DNA of 64,000 nt. Source: Plazaster borealis. Lineage: Eukaryota > Echinodermata > Asteroidea > Forcipulatida > Labidiasteridae. The first letter of the stretch is position 1, and each line of letters begins with the position of its first letter. Below are positions 38,201 to 45,620 of this stretch, in pieces. A model generated the notes under the pieces. That model searched no databases and was not told the origin of the DNA. It was given only the letters and a program-made list of their open reading frames with translations. The position numbers were made by a program, and so were the translations under genes. The stretch spans positions 21,380,822 through 21,444,821 of the forward strand of contig CM037473.1 of NCBI GenBank assembly GCA_021014325.1, given 5' to 3'.

Positions 38201-41200
38201 TAAATACCCAACCAGGGCTAACCCTTAACACTAGCCCTAAATACTTAACCAGGGCTCACCCTTAACAGTAGTCCTAAATACCTAACCAGGGCTCACCCTT
38301 AACACTAGCCCTAAATACCTAACCAGGGCTCACCCTTAACACTAGCCCTAAATACCCAACCAGGGCTCACCCTTAACACTAGCCTTAAATACCCAACCAG
38401 GGCTAACCCTTAACACTAGCCCTAAATACCCAACCAGGGCTCACCCTTAACACTAGCCTTAAATACCCAACCAGGGCTCACCCTTAACACTAGCCTTAAA
38501 TACCTAACCAGGGCTAACCCTTAACACTAGCCCTAAATACCCAACCAGGGCTCACCCTTAACACTAGCTCTAAATACCTAACCAGGGCTAACCCTTAACA
38601 CCAGCCCTAAATACCCAACCAGGGCTCACCCTTAACACTAGCCTTAAATACCCAACCAGGGCTAACCCTTAACACTAGCCCAGCGTATTGTCTAGTCAAA
38701 AATGCTACGGGCTAGTAAACACCACTTCTCAACTTGCCCTTTGAGCAACTAAAACTGTGTAACCTACTTGTTTAAAATGCTCATATTTCTTTCTTTTCAG
38801 ATGTGAATAATACATTTAAAAAACGTGTTTATTTAGTTTTGAGTGTGTGAATGTAACTTCATTTGATACATTTATGACAATAAATTCGGCTGCTAACTTC
38901 CTGAGGGCAAGTGTAATGCACAGTTCACTAGCCCTGTGGGCTACTTTACAAAAAGCTTAAAAGTACAAGGCCTGCCAAGTCGGCCATTCCCAATGTGACG
39001 TAAACTACTCTAAATACTCCACCAATGACGAGATAACTGATGTCAATGCCTTTTATTATGATACCTATGCAACTAGCATGTATGGTTCGATCTGCAATCA
39101 ATCAAATTGAACCCAAACAATTATAAACATCGATTCATAGCAATTACAATAACTCATTAATTCCAATTTCATGTATATTTACCATAATTGATTATAAACC
39201 AATTTTACCCTAAAAAATGTGTGACCAAAATGTGTATGATTCCCCTCTTGCCTCAACTCCAAATAACTGAACTTAATCTAAAACTTTATCCTCACTTCGA
39301 CTACAATCGTAATCCTCACTACTGTATTCTGTACGTCACGTTACCCCATGTACATGTACACAATCCACGTGAATAACTATTTGATGACATGCTTAGAAAA
39401 CAATCACTTTTACAATCAAAATTTACAGTAATTACCTGCCTATAATCTACAATCCCTGATCCAAAGTAAACTTAAACTTATAATCTTTAACCTTAAATGA
39501 GCTAATTTATACTCACAACATTGGGCGCATCCAAAATAAACAAAATATTGGTGAAAGTACGACTGAATTATAGTGACAAATTTTTGGTCTTTACCTGGCG
39601 AAAGATGCAAAACAGCGCTCTCAATTGAGCAAGAAAATAACCTCGCCTATGACGTCATGCACAACAAAATTATATCTATGTATTTGTAGCACTTGGCTTA
39701 ACAGGGCAACTGGTCAAAAGTCGTCATACCCACACTATACTGCTGCACTTTCTCCTAGATTAAACTATCAAGTCCAACTTATTAGGCTGATTAATGTTCC
39801 TGGTGATAGGAAGTTATGATAAATGTTGTGTTTGATTCACAGCTGGAGACTGCGCTTAGTCATGTGCCCATATCAGGAAGGCTATCACGTAGCTCAAGAA
39901 AAGAGGAGGTATGATGGAGAATCTATGGGGTATAGGGAGGGGATGGGTGGGGGAAATGTGCACTGTGTTGATGTGATGAAGACGACAAATTCAAAACAAA
40001 AACAACTTTTGGAAAGAGGAGGTACGATGGAGAACCCATGGGGAGGGAATTGGTGGGGGAAATGTGCACTGTGTTGATTTGAAGGGGAGGGTATACCAAA
40101 TTCAACCCAAAAACCTCTGGGAAAAGAGGAGGTATGCTGGAGATAATCCATCGAGTATGGGGAGGAGATAGGTGGGGGAAAGATTCAACTGTTGATTTGA
40201 AGGACAGGTACACTAAATTCAACCAAAAAACATCTGGAAAAGAGGAGGTATGATGGAGAAAACCCATTGAGTATGGGTAGGGGATGGGTACATGTGAAAC
40301 TGTGTTGATTTGAAGGGAAGGGAAACCCAATTTAACCCTTAAACATCTTTTACTGCTTACTATCGCTAGAGAGGGTCGTTTCAAGTACAGACCTTCATGT
40401 CTATCATGCAAAGGACTACCACTGCATCAACTATACAGGCTAAAGACAATGCAGTAACTTGTGCTACCGCTAAGCCCTACAAAAAAAATTGTTATGTTGG
40501 CATAACCCGACCGACTCTAAAAATCCCCCAGCTGAAGTTTTGTCAATGATTCAAAAAACAACTTTCCTACCACAAACGAAGCCAAAAGTGAAAAAAAAGA
40601 CTGACATCCTTTTCTTTATTTAATGTCAGCCCCAGACACTCTCTAGTCCTGGGAGAATGATTGACACTCCTATTGAGATCCAATTACGTCTTATCTTAAT
40701 CCTCTGCAGTTTGTTATACATTTTTTCAGTTTGTAATACTCTTGCTTCAATCAAACTACAAGCCGCTCGCACTATGTCTTTGTGCTTTTATTACCTAGTT
40801 CTGTGACCCTTAAGAGTGGGTATAGTGTTCTATTAAACCTGGAGTGTGTTGACATCCGCTGGCTTAAAGTTTTGATTTGAACAGTAGAAACAACAGGTAA
40901 ACAGTTAACTGGAATTAACAAGTTTCGTTTAACTGTTATGTAAAAAAAATAATAATAAAAAAAAGGAATCCCGACCTACCTTCCCCTATTTTTTCTGGCC
41001 CGTTACGCCAACATATCATTTTTTTTTTAGGCCTAATTAGGTCACAATTTAACAAATTTTCTCAATTTGTATTTTTTACAGTAAATTGTAATTTTGATTT
41101 ATTGATTGATTGGGGTTTTTTTTCAGGAAATACTGGAGCAGCGACTAGAACAGGTAACCCACCAACTTGGATCGGTCCGGATGCTTCTACGAAAATACAA

Positions 41201-41222
41201 CGCCCTCAAGAGTTCAATTTGA
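18927..41222 (+). CDS. MPHOSPH9: M-phase phosphoprotein 9 homologue
   Basis: Sixteen coding exons join with matching phases: 18927-20267, 21199-21373, 22182-22318, 23317-23534, 24193-24393, 24986-25034, 25685-25837, 26879-26932, 27647-27759, 28902-28988, 30530-30802, 31034-31695, 33147-33268, 34101-34187, 39843-39908 and 41127-41222; total 1,278 codons with the stop (human about 1,180). An in-frame TGA at 18921-18923 precedes the ATG. Family signatures are LREKHARHIADLKAYYDSEI (exon 5), LAEYKALAEKH (exon 9), FNLFTGKELVS (exon 11), the PLSPMMKAARQFDIWKVEE block (exon 12) and the C-terminal coiled coil ending LEQVTHQLGSVRMLLRKYNA. Human MPHOSPH9 is a centriolar protein that recruits CP110-CEP97 to block ciliogenesis. 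An in-frame TAG interrupts exon 2 (codon 482). Introns are loaded with repeats. Confidence 0.95.
20789..20982. mobile_element. MITE, GGGCCCAATTTCATAGAG family
   Basis: About 195 bp with inverted ends (GGTCCAATTTCATAGAG / CTCTATGAAATTGGGCC), in MPHOSPH9 intron 1. The internal sub-ends TTGCTTAAGCAGAAAATA and TGTGCTTAAGCAGC continue the hairpin. Confidence 0.85.
21199..21373 (+). CDS. MPHOSPH9: MPHOSPH9 coding exon 2, with an in-frame TAG
   Basis: After a TTCCTCAG acceptor the frame reads a Gln-rich coil (LQQQQQEQQEVIRHLLSRQQ) to ERIN, then TAG at 21301-21303, then resumes in the same frame TQRDMRGVTQGSEEQESDGADQK to an AGAAGA|GTCAGT donor. Exon 2 ends in phase 1 and exon 3 (22182) begins with the two bases needed, so the open frame on both sides of TAG belongs to one exon. 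No GT upstream of the TAG gives phase 1, and skipping exon 2 breaks the frame. Taken literally the product stops at 481 residues. Confidence 0.8.
21495..21849. mobile_element. ~355-bp MITE, TTAAAGGCACTG family
   Basis: Opposite orientation to the copy at 9598-9963: TTAAAGGCACTGAACACG at the left, CGTGTACGATACCTTTAA at the right. It inserted about 120 bp downstream of MPHOSPH9 coding exon 2. Confidence 0.9.
22746..22983. mobile_element. MITE, GGGCCCAATTTCATAGAG family
   Basis: Ends GGGGCCAATTTCATAG and CTATGAAATTGGGCC; a diverged, slightly longer copy. It is directly abutted at its right side by the TATAGACCC-family element at 22997. Confidence 0.75.
22997..23154. mobile_element. MITE, TATAGACCC family
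   Basis: ATAGACCCCTTGCATTGG on the left and TGCAAGGGGTCTATA on the right form the inverted ends. It lies in MPHOSPH9 intron 3 and is related to 5890-6051. Confidence 0.7.
23317..23534 (+). CDS. MPHOSPH9: MPHOSPH9 coding exon 4, with internal SP repeats
   Basis: Encodes a low-complexity stretch with four imperfect repeats centred on (G/S/D)Q(R/S)SP: GQRSPE, SQRSPD, DQRSPH, GQSSSPG. The Ser-Pro sites are the kind phosphorylated by mitotic proline-directed kinases, which fits an M-phase phosphoprotein. At the DNA level the repeats read CAAAGGTCACCT, giving a run of direct-repeat AGGTCA-like half-sites. Phase 0 in, phase 2 out. Confidence 0.88.
25152..25183. repeat. Perfect short hairpin
   Basis: Fourteen-base arms GACCATAGAGAAAG / CTTTCTCTATGGTC enclose GACT. 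It lies in MPHOSPH9 intron 6. It is too short to be a microRNA precursor and is probably the centre of a small palindromic insertion. Confidence 0.8.
25884..26003. mobile_element. Small inverted-repeat element, TTTCCAAACCT ends
   Basis: TTTTCCAAACCTGGGCT near the left end and AGGTTTGGAAAAGG at the right are inverted copies. A second member with the same end motif lies at 45478-45620. Confidence 0.6.
26038..26151. mobile_element. Hairpin element with 24-bp inverted arms
   Basis: AGGTGCGACCTCGCTTGACC and GGTCAAGCAAGGTCGTACCT are nearly perfect inverted arms around a 46-base loop, extended outward by GGGTAAACG / GGTTACCC. Confidence 0.65.
26250..26622 (-). mobile_element. tRNA-derived SINE, minus orientation
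   Basis: Read on the - strand it begins with a degraded tRNA-like head and continues through CAAGTCCCGG, GAGCAAAATGC, GGACATTAAGCCGTAGGTCC and ACTGGTGTTTCTGGTTCACG to a TTTCATTACCAGAAATATAT tail with TAA/ATA repeats. The same body occurs in + orientation at 52290-52618. It lies in MPHOSPH9 intron 7. Confidence 0.75.
26700..26790 (+). mobile_element. tRNA-like SINE head fragment
   Basis: AAGCTCAGTTAGTAGA resembles a pol III A box and GCAGGTACAAATCGC a B box, spaced as in a tRNA. There is no intact cloverleaf, and it sits in an intron, so it is a SINE fragment rather than a tRNA gene. Confidence 0.45.
27787..28036. repeat. Two tandem copies of a GGCCAGTGATTTTAG repeat
   Basis: CAGAGGCCAGTGATTTTAG and the following GTC(G/A)GGC(C/T)AGTAAA occur twice within 250 bp and once more at 1806-1890. 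MPHOSPH9 intron 9. Confidence 0.6.
28078..28148. repeat. Long hairpin in MPHOSPH9 intron 9
   Basis: GGTTGGTGGTTGGCCGCTG...ATGGACC and GGTCCAT...CAGCGGCCAGCCACCAACC form ~29-bp arms with a single mismatch around a ~13-base loop. It may be the two ends of an internally deleted transposon. Confidence 0.8.
28452..28832. mobile_element. MITE related to the TTAAAGGCACTG family
   Basis: Left end TTTAAAGGGATTGC, right end CCAAACGTATACAGACCC then TTTAA. It shares internal blocks with 31817-32224 (TGAAAGTTTCATTTCAAAAC, CTTCTCAGATTC), defining a subfamily distinct from the 7592 and 53514 copies. Confidence 0.7.
29018..29285 (+). mobile_element. tRNA-derived SINE, plus orientation
   Basis: The head carries GGTTGGTGTAGTGG (A-box-like) and CAGGTTCGAATCCCAC (B box). 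The body includes GGGTTTTCCCTGGAG and TTTTCCTCCCACAT, and the tail ends CACAACCAGAATTAATAAATG. The same unit in minus orientation is at 55862-56137. It lies in MPHOSPH9 intron 10, right after the exon. Confidence 0.8.
29331..29522. mobile_element. MITE, GGGCCCAATTTCATAGAG family
   Basis: GGGCCCATTTTCATAG at the left and CTATGAAGCTGGGCCC at the right are inverted ends of a ~192-bp copy. Confidence 0.8.
30070..30300 (+). mobile_element. Headless SINE fragment
   Basis: AGCAAGACACTTGACCATAA, GCTGTAGGTCC and ACATAAAAGCATCCAGTACA follow in the same order as in the SINE at 52290-52618; the tRNA-like head is missing. Confidence 0.55.
31034..31695 (+). CDS. MPHOSPH9: MPHOSPH9 coding exon 12 (residues 934-1155)
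   Basis: A 662-bp exon, phase 2 in and phase 1 out. It opens with the conserved block PLSPMMKAARQFDIWKVEES, equivalent to the segment around PIMRALKELDEGKIF in the human protein. It then becomes Ser/Lys/Arg-rich and basic (VGKKKSSGSSKTSPAVARSS, SPRRSKVNSPRTGSRQS) with many SP motifs: a disordered, phosphorylatable linker. The more 3' coding exons at 33147-33268 and 34101-34187 supply the DWEVQTN motif and the start of the terminal coil. Confidence 0.9.
31817..32224. mobile_element. MITE related to the TTAAAGGCACTG family
   Basis: TTAAAGGGGCTGTATACG at the left and GACATATACAATCCCTTTAA at the right. Same subfamily as 28452-28832 but in opposite orientation. It lies in MPHOSPH9 intron 12, about 120 bp after the large exon. 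Confidence 0.7.
33800..34040. mobile_element. Diverged, truncated MITE-like fragment
   Basis: Shares GTCACAAGAAAATAGTGAAAA, CATCTCTCAAAAACTG(T)AGCATTT and the ACCATCTTTATACCATG block with the copies at 10410-10735 and 54586-54943. It ends about 60 bp before an MPHOSPH9 exon. Confidence 0.5.
34203..38680. repeat. Giant 37-bp minisatellite (~121 units) in MPHOSPH9 intron 14
   Basis: Unit: AACCAGGGCTCACCC then TTAACACTAGCCCTAAATACCC, 37 bp. The same base of the AAATA motif falls at 34206 in the first unit and at 38646 in the last, 4,440 bp apart, exactly 120 x 37, so there is no net insertion or deletion. Units differ only by substitutions at a few fixed places (CTCACCC/CTAACCC/CCCACCC; AGCCCT/AGCCTT/AGCTCT; ACCCAACC/ACCTAACC). 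The array begins about 15 bp after the splice donor at 34188. It is intronic and non-coding; it is not a CRISPR array, as there are no unique spacers. Confidence 0.98.
39898..40350. repeat. Tandem array (~112-bp unit) that includes an MPHOSPH9 splice donor
   Basis: Four copies start with AAAGAGGAGGTA(T/C)G(A/C)TGG at about 39898, 40011, 40121 and 40238, followed by TGGGGGAAATGTGCACTGTG-like and AAATTCAACCC-like blocks. The first copy is the real end of coding exon 15 with its donor GAG|GTATGA at 39909; the other three carry the same donor-like sequence at 40022, 40132 and 40249. The array must therefore have grown from, or across, the exon-intron boundary. Confidence 0.9.
41127..41222 (+). 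CDS. MPHOSPH9: MPHOSPH9 last coding exon
   Basis: After a TTTTTTTTCAG acceptor it encodes EILEQRLEQVTHQLGSVRML then LRKYNALKSSI and a TGA. This is the family's conserved C-terminal coiled-coil end (human ELGSVRMTLKKFHVLRT). It follows the exon at 39843-39908 (LETALSHVPISGRLSRSSRK), also conserved. Confidence 0.95.
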   Translation, partial: EILEQRLEQVTHQLGSVRMLLRKYNALKSSI

Positions 41223-41363
41223 GCCAGAGTACATGTCCCACTGTGAAATTATCATCAAAAAGCTTGATTGAAATATATTAGTGATGCGGAACAACTTGAA
41301 AAGGTGTTTTGACTTGAATGCTTTATCACAGTTTCAACGTTTTAACATGATAGTTGAAATTAA

Positions 41364-42697
41364 GTAGGATTTGAAACTTTGCATGGCGGTGTACAATCTA
41401 GTAAGGTTTTTGGTAACATCATGTACATGAGTAGGATTTGAAACTTTGCATGGTGGAGATACAATCTAGTAAGGTTTGCGGTAACACCATGTACATGAGT
41501 AGGATTTGAAACTTTGCATGGTGGAGATAAAATCTAGTTAGTTTTGCTGTAACACCATATACTTGATTTGAAACTTTGTATGGTGGAGATACAATCTCAT
41601 AAGGTTTGCGGTAACACCATGTACATGAGTAGGATTTGAAACTTTGCATGATGGATATACAATCTAGTAAAGTTTGCGGTAACACCATGTACATGAGTAG
41701 GATTTATTACTTTGTATGGTGGAGATACAATCTCGTAAGGTTTGCGGTAACACCATGTACATGAGTAGGATTTGAAACTTTGCATGATGGAGATACAATC
41801 TCGTAAGGTTTGCGGTAACACCATGTACATGAGTAGGATTTGAAACTTTGCATGATGGAGATACAATCTCGTAAGGTTTGCAGTAACACCATGTACATGA
41901 GTAGGATTTGAAACTTTGCCTGGTGGAGACACAATCTAGTAAGGTTTGCGGTAACACCATGTACATGAGTAGGATTTGAAACTTTGCATGGTGGGGATAC
42001 AATCTAGTAAGGTTTGCGGTAACACCATGTACATGAGTAGGATTTGAAACTTTGCATGATGGAGATACAATCTAGTAAGATTTTCGGTAACACCATGTAC
42101 ATGAGTAGGATTTAAAACTTTGTATGGTGGAGATTCAACCTCAAAAGATTTTCGGTAACACCATGTACATGAGTTTGATTTGAACTTTGCATGGTAGAGA
42201 TACAATCTAGTAGGTTTTCAGTAACACCATGTACATGAGTAGGATTTGAAACTTTGCATGGTGGAGATACAATCTAGGTTTGCAGTAACACCATGTACAT
42301 GAGTAGGATTTGAAACTTTGCATGGTGGAGATACAATCTAGTAAGGTCTGCGGTAACACCATGTACATGAGTATGATTTGAAACTTTGCATGGTGGAGAT
42401 ACAATCCAGTAAGGTTTGCGGTAGCACCATGTACATGAGTAGGATTTGAAACTTTGCATGATGGATATACAATCTAGTAAAGTTTTCGGTAACACCATGT
42501 ACATGAGCAGGATTTGAAACTTTGCATGGTGGAGATACAATCTAGGTTTGCAGTAACACCATGTACATGAGTAGGATTTGAAACTTTGCATGGTGGATAT
42601 ACAATCTAGGTTTGCAGTAACACCACGTACATGAGTAGGATTTGAAACTTTGCATGGTGGAGATACAATCTAGGTTTGCAGTAACACCATGTACATA
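41364..42697. repeat. ~68-bp minisatellite in the 3' flank or 3' UTR of MPHOSPH9
   Basis: About 20 units of GTAACACCATGTACATGAGT, AGGATTTGAAACTTTGCATG, GTGGAGATACAATCTAGTAA, GGTTTGCG. Some units lack the GTAAG segment and are ~8 bp shorter. It starts 142 bp after the MPHOSPH9 stop, so it may be part of the 3' UTR; no AATAAA lies between the stop and the array. Long minus-strand frames here are an artefact of the periodicity. Confidence 0.95.
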
Positions 42698-42711
42698 AAA
42701 TAATCTCTTTT

Positions 42712-44096
42712 CTATGAGTTGTGGTTGTTATAATATATACAGATGGTGTTCCTCTTCAAGGCATCCCAGTCCCTCGAATACATCGTATTTGCATAGCATT
42801 TCCGCGTTTGGATTTTTCTCAAGTAGTCAATACGCTTGATGAGACCAAGACCTTCACAAGTTTTGAGCCCAATAATTGGTTGAACTTTACCAGGCAAAAC
42901 TTTGAATTCAATGTCAAAGAGCTTGCTCCTGCGTTCACACAACATGGTGCATATTCCGATGGGCTTCATTCTGTCACCAGAAAATGACACCAGTCTGTCA
43001 TTGGAGCGTTGCAGTTTGCTGCAATTCTTGGTGTGCACACATTCTGAAACAATGTTACATTGCGCACCTGTATCTACCTTGAATCTGACAGTGTGATTCA
43101 TTTTTTTGAGATTGATCATCCAGTCAGGTGTATTGGCCTCGTTACAAAGAACTTGTCATCATCGGTATCAGATTACTCATTAATACCATGTATCTGTTTT
43201 GTTCGTGCTTCATTCCTTCGAAATGTGGGTTAAGCATCCTTAGGACGTGACATGCAGACTTTTTCAAAATGGCCATGTTTCCCACAATTTCCACATGTCA
43301 AACCATATGCTGGGCACTGCCCTCTTTCATGTTGCCTAACACAGTTTTTGCAAGATCGCCTTTCTGTATCAGGGTTGTTAAAGATTGACTGATGAGTCGC
43401 CGCATTTGTGGGCGTACCTCGTTTTCCTTTGCTCTACTGTTTATACAGTGCATTTACTGTGGTGCTCTGAACTCCAGCAGCCATGTCTCCTATCTGTGAT
43501 TTACTGATTTCAGCTGCTCTGCAAATTTCAATGGCTCGCTGCAAGGTTAAGTTCTTCTTGCGAAGAAGTCGTGCTTTAGTACTATCCTCAATAAACCCAA
43601 CAACAATTCTATCCTTAATGAGACTACCTCCAAGGTTTCCAAACTCACATGTCTGAGCTTTCTTCTTCAGATCCGTGACAAAAATATCAAAGTGTTCTCC
43701 CTGCATTTGCGTAGGAGTGTTGAACTTGTGCCTCTCAAAAGTCACATTCTTTTGTGGCTCAAAGTAATCTGTGAATTTTCTCAACAGCAAATCTAGCTTC
43801 TTTTTGTCATCATCAAAGTCAATTGTCAAAGTCAACTGTGTTGTTTATTTCAAGTGTTTCTTCTCCAATAGTGTGCAACAACGTGCAGCATCTGACATAC
43901 ATCGGTTTTTCTTCCATTCACGAGGCTGTCATGTACAATTGAAATTGTTGTTTCCCTCCAGGCAAAGGCTATCTGGTTGCTTGATGCTATCCATCTATTC
44001 ACCATAGTTTACTTCTGACACCATGTAATAATTCGGGAGGCCAGGTGGCTGAAGATTGAACTTGGTTCTATACTTTTATTGCTAGTTTAAATTACA
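42712..44096 (-). mobile_element. Mag-type Ty3/Gypsy retroelement, 5' part (LTR, gag, protease)
   Basis: Read on the - strand: a 73-bp LTR (44096-44024) with palindromic ends TGTAAT...ATTACA; immediately after it the primer-binding-site-like TGGTGTCAGAAGT (44023-44011); a gag region (43835-43434) followed by two zinc-knuckle-like Cys blocks (CKNC near 43360 and CGNCGKHGHFEKVC near 43300); then an aspartic protease (43119 onward) with the active-site motif KVDTGAQCN. The frames are not continuous between gag, knuckle and protease, so it is decayed. The reverse transcriptase and integrase are missing. A very short LTR is typical of the Mag lineage. Confidence 0.85.
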
Positions 44097-44600
44097 AGTA
44101 TCTAATTTGTTCAAGAAAATTATTTTGTGATTCCTCATTGTTTTTGGTGCGACTTAATGCATCTGCCACTACCAATTCTTTTCCTTTTTTGTAGCGCACT
44201 TCCACGTGATATTTCTGAAGTTTGAGAAGCATGCCTTGTAATCGTAGAGGAGTTTGCTCAAGCGGTTTTCTCATAATTGCCTCCAGTGGTTTATGATCTG
44301 TCTCAACCACAAAATGACGACCAAATACGTACTGATGGAATCGCTCACATCCAAATGTGATTGCGTACAATTCTTTCTCAATTTGTGCATATCTGCACTG
44401 TGATAGCGACATCGCTCGTGATGCATAGGCTACAGGTTGCTCATTTTGCATCAAAACAGCCCCTACACCTGCTTTTGAGGCATCTGTCCTTACTAACACC
44501 AGTTTCGTGACATCATAGAATTGCAATACTGGCGATGCTGTTACCATGTTTTGCAATTCTTCAAAACTTGCATTTCGCTCTTTTCCCCAGTGCCATACAA
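44092..44600 (-). pseudogene. Ty3/Gypsy RNase H fragment
   Basis: On the - strand the frame begins near WHWGKERNASFEELQ, continues PVLQFYDVTKLVLVRTDASK (catalytic D of the RNase H domain), AYASRAMSLSQCRYAQIEKE (catalytic E) and VETDHKPLEAIM (catalytic D), and ends VADALSRTKNN. The stop codon lies inside the LTR that begins at 44096. Upstream polymerase motifs are gone. In an intact Ty3 element RNase H lies after protease and before integrase; here it lies 5' of an LTR that is followed by gag and protease, so two element pieces are joined. Confidence 0.85.
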
Positions 44601-44956
44601 TGTCATTACAGCAATAAAAGTATAGACCCATTGCATATGACGTCACTCTCTCAAAAAGGAGGCAGATCATTGGACGATAGCTGTTCTCTGTGCGTAAAAG
44701 CGTGCGCGTGACCTCAGCGTATCTGTAGCGTTTTGCGTTATGCAAGGGGGACCTATTGATTTATAATAGACCCGGAACGCGCCTCCGACAATGCGCGTCA
44801 TTTTGGGTGTCAAAACTCTCTTTTGTGCATGTTTGTATACGATTTTGACACCCAAAATGACACCCAGGATAGGCGCAGTGAGTACGCTGCGCGTTGTGCA
44901 ATGGGTCTATAGTTCCAAGTTCAATCTTCAGCCATCCAGCCTCCCTAATTATTACA
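44601..44956 (+). mobile_element. Second copy of the short LTR, plus orientation, split by MITEs
   Basis: TGTCATTACAGCAATAAAAG at 44601-44620 and AAGTTCAATCTTCAGCCATC through ATTACA at 44956 match the two parts of the 73-bp LTR at 44024-44096 but in the opposite orientation. The LTR is interrupted by the element at 44621-44912. Confidence 0.7.
44621..44912. mobile_element. Composite MITE, TATAGACCC family, inserted in an LTR
   Basis: Outer ends are perfect inverted repeats, TATAGACCCATTGCA and TGCAATGGGTCTATA. Inside are a second pair of ends (TGCAAGGGGGACCTAT near 44745 and ATAGACCCGGAACGCGCC near 44768) and a GTGTCAAAA / TTTTGACAC hairpin, suggesting one member inserted next to or within another. 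The insertion point is the TATA of the LTR sequence AAAAGTATAGAACC. Confidence 0.7.
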
Positions 44957-45095
44957 GTGGTGGTTCTGTTCTGGAACTGGTGGTGTAACAACTCAACTTT
45001 TCGATAATTTAGCTTTGGTCCTGAAGACAATCAGAGCATACTGATCGAAACGTTGATTTGTTACACCACCGCTTCTTTTCAGAACCACCACAACT
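44957..45095 (+). mobile_element. Hairpin element with a Penelope/hammerhead-like core
   Basis: GTGGTGGTTCTG at the left and CAGAACCACCAC at the right are inverted ends, with TGGTGTAACAA / TTGTTACACCA inside them. The centre reads CTGAAGA (45021-45027), an ATCAG...CTGAT stem, then GAAAC (45047-45051). This order matches the hammerhead ribozyme core found at the ends of Penelope-like retroelements, although the pairing next to the core is imperfect. Confidence 0.5.
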
Positions 45096-45477
45096 TACAG
45101 AGAGATTACTTTATGTACCTGGTGTTACTGCAAATCTTATTAAGTAGTTGGATTTATTTTACTGTGAGAACAAATTTAGAACAATGGAAGATTCTGCTGT
45201 ATTTTTGTACCTATTGTAAAATGTTCAAAAGAAGGTGTCTAATTGTTAGACCACTCTTTCCAATATTAAATATTCAACATTGAATTACTGTTTGATAGTA
45301 CAGATGAGCTACATGTAGAATCATAGAGTCTTACAACTAGACCATGCAAGTCTTGTTTATTTCTTAACTATTGTCTTGTTTTCACAGCAGTGTAGTCCCA
45401 TAGGTTGTCAAAGGACTGGTTGTCCTGGGGGCCCTGCATAAGTCTTGTGTGTATTCAAGTATTTGAGATTCTTGGGG

Positions 45478-45620
45478 TCTTTTCCAAACCTCGGCTTGGG
45501 TTCTGGGCTTCGGCCTGGACTCCATCATCAAGTTTGGAGCGGTGTGCGTTTTGCATGGTATTTCCATGATCAAACAGAGCCTGAAGCCGGAGCCTAAGCA
45601 GAGGTTTGGAGAAAACCCTT
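45478..45620. mobile_element. Small inverted-repeat element, TTTCCAAACCT ends
   Basis: TTTTCCAAACCTCGGCTT near the left and AAGCAGAGGTTTGGAGAAAA at the right are inverted ends. Internal CTTCGGCC / GCCTGAAGCCGGAGCC blocks also pair. Relative of 25884-26003. Confidence 0.6.

Noticed and set aside
34203..38680. Possible CRISPR array (regular short repeats)
   Set aside because: Units are contiguous 37-bp repeats with no unique spacers, lie in an intron and belong to a eukaryote; it is a minisatellite.
39894..40411. 162-residue minus-strand open frame
   Set aside because: It overlaps the tandem array around an MPHOSPH9 splice donor and the peptide is periodic with the array.
41419..42591. Several long minus-strand open frames encoding a repeated peptide (YMVLPQTLLDCIS and similar)
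   Set aside because: They arise because a ~68-bp tandem repeat has few stops in several frames at once; the same peptide blocks recur in shifted frames and there is no start, splice or family support.
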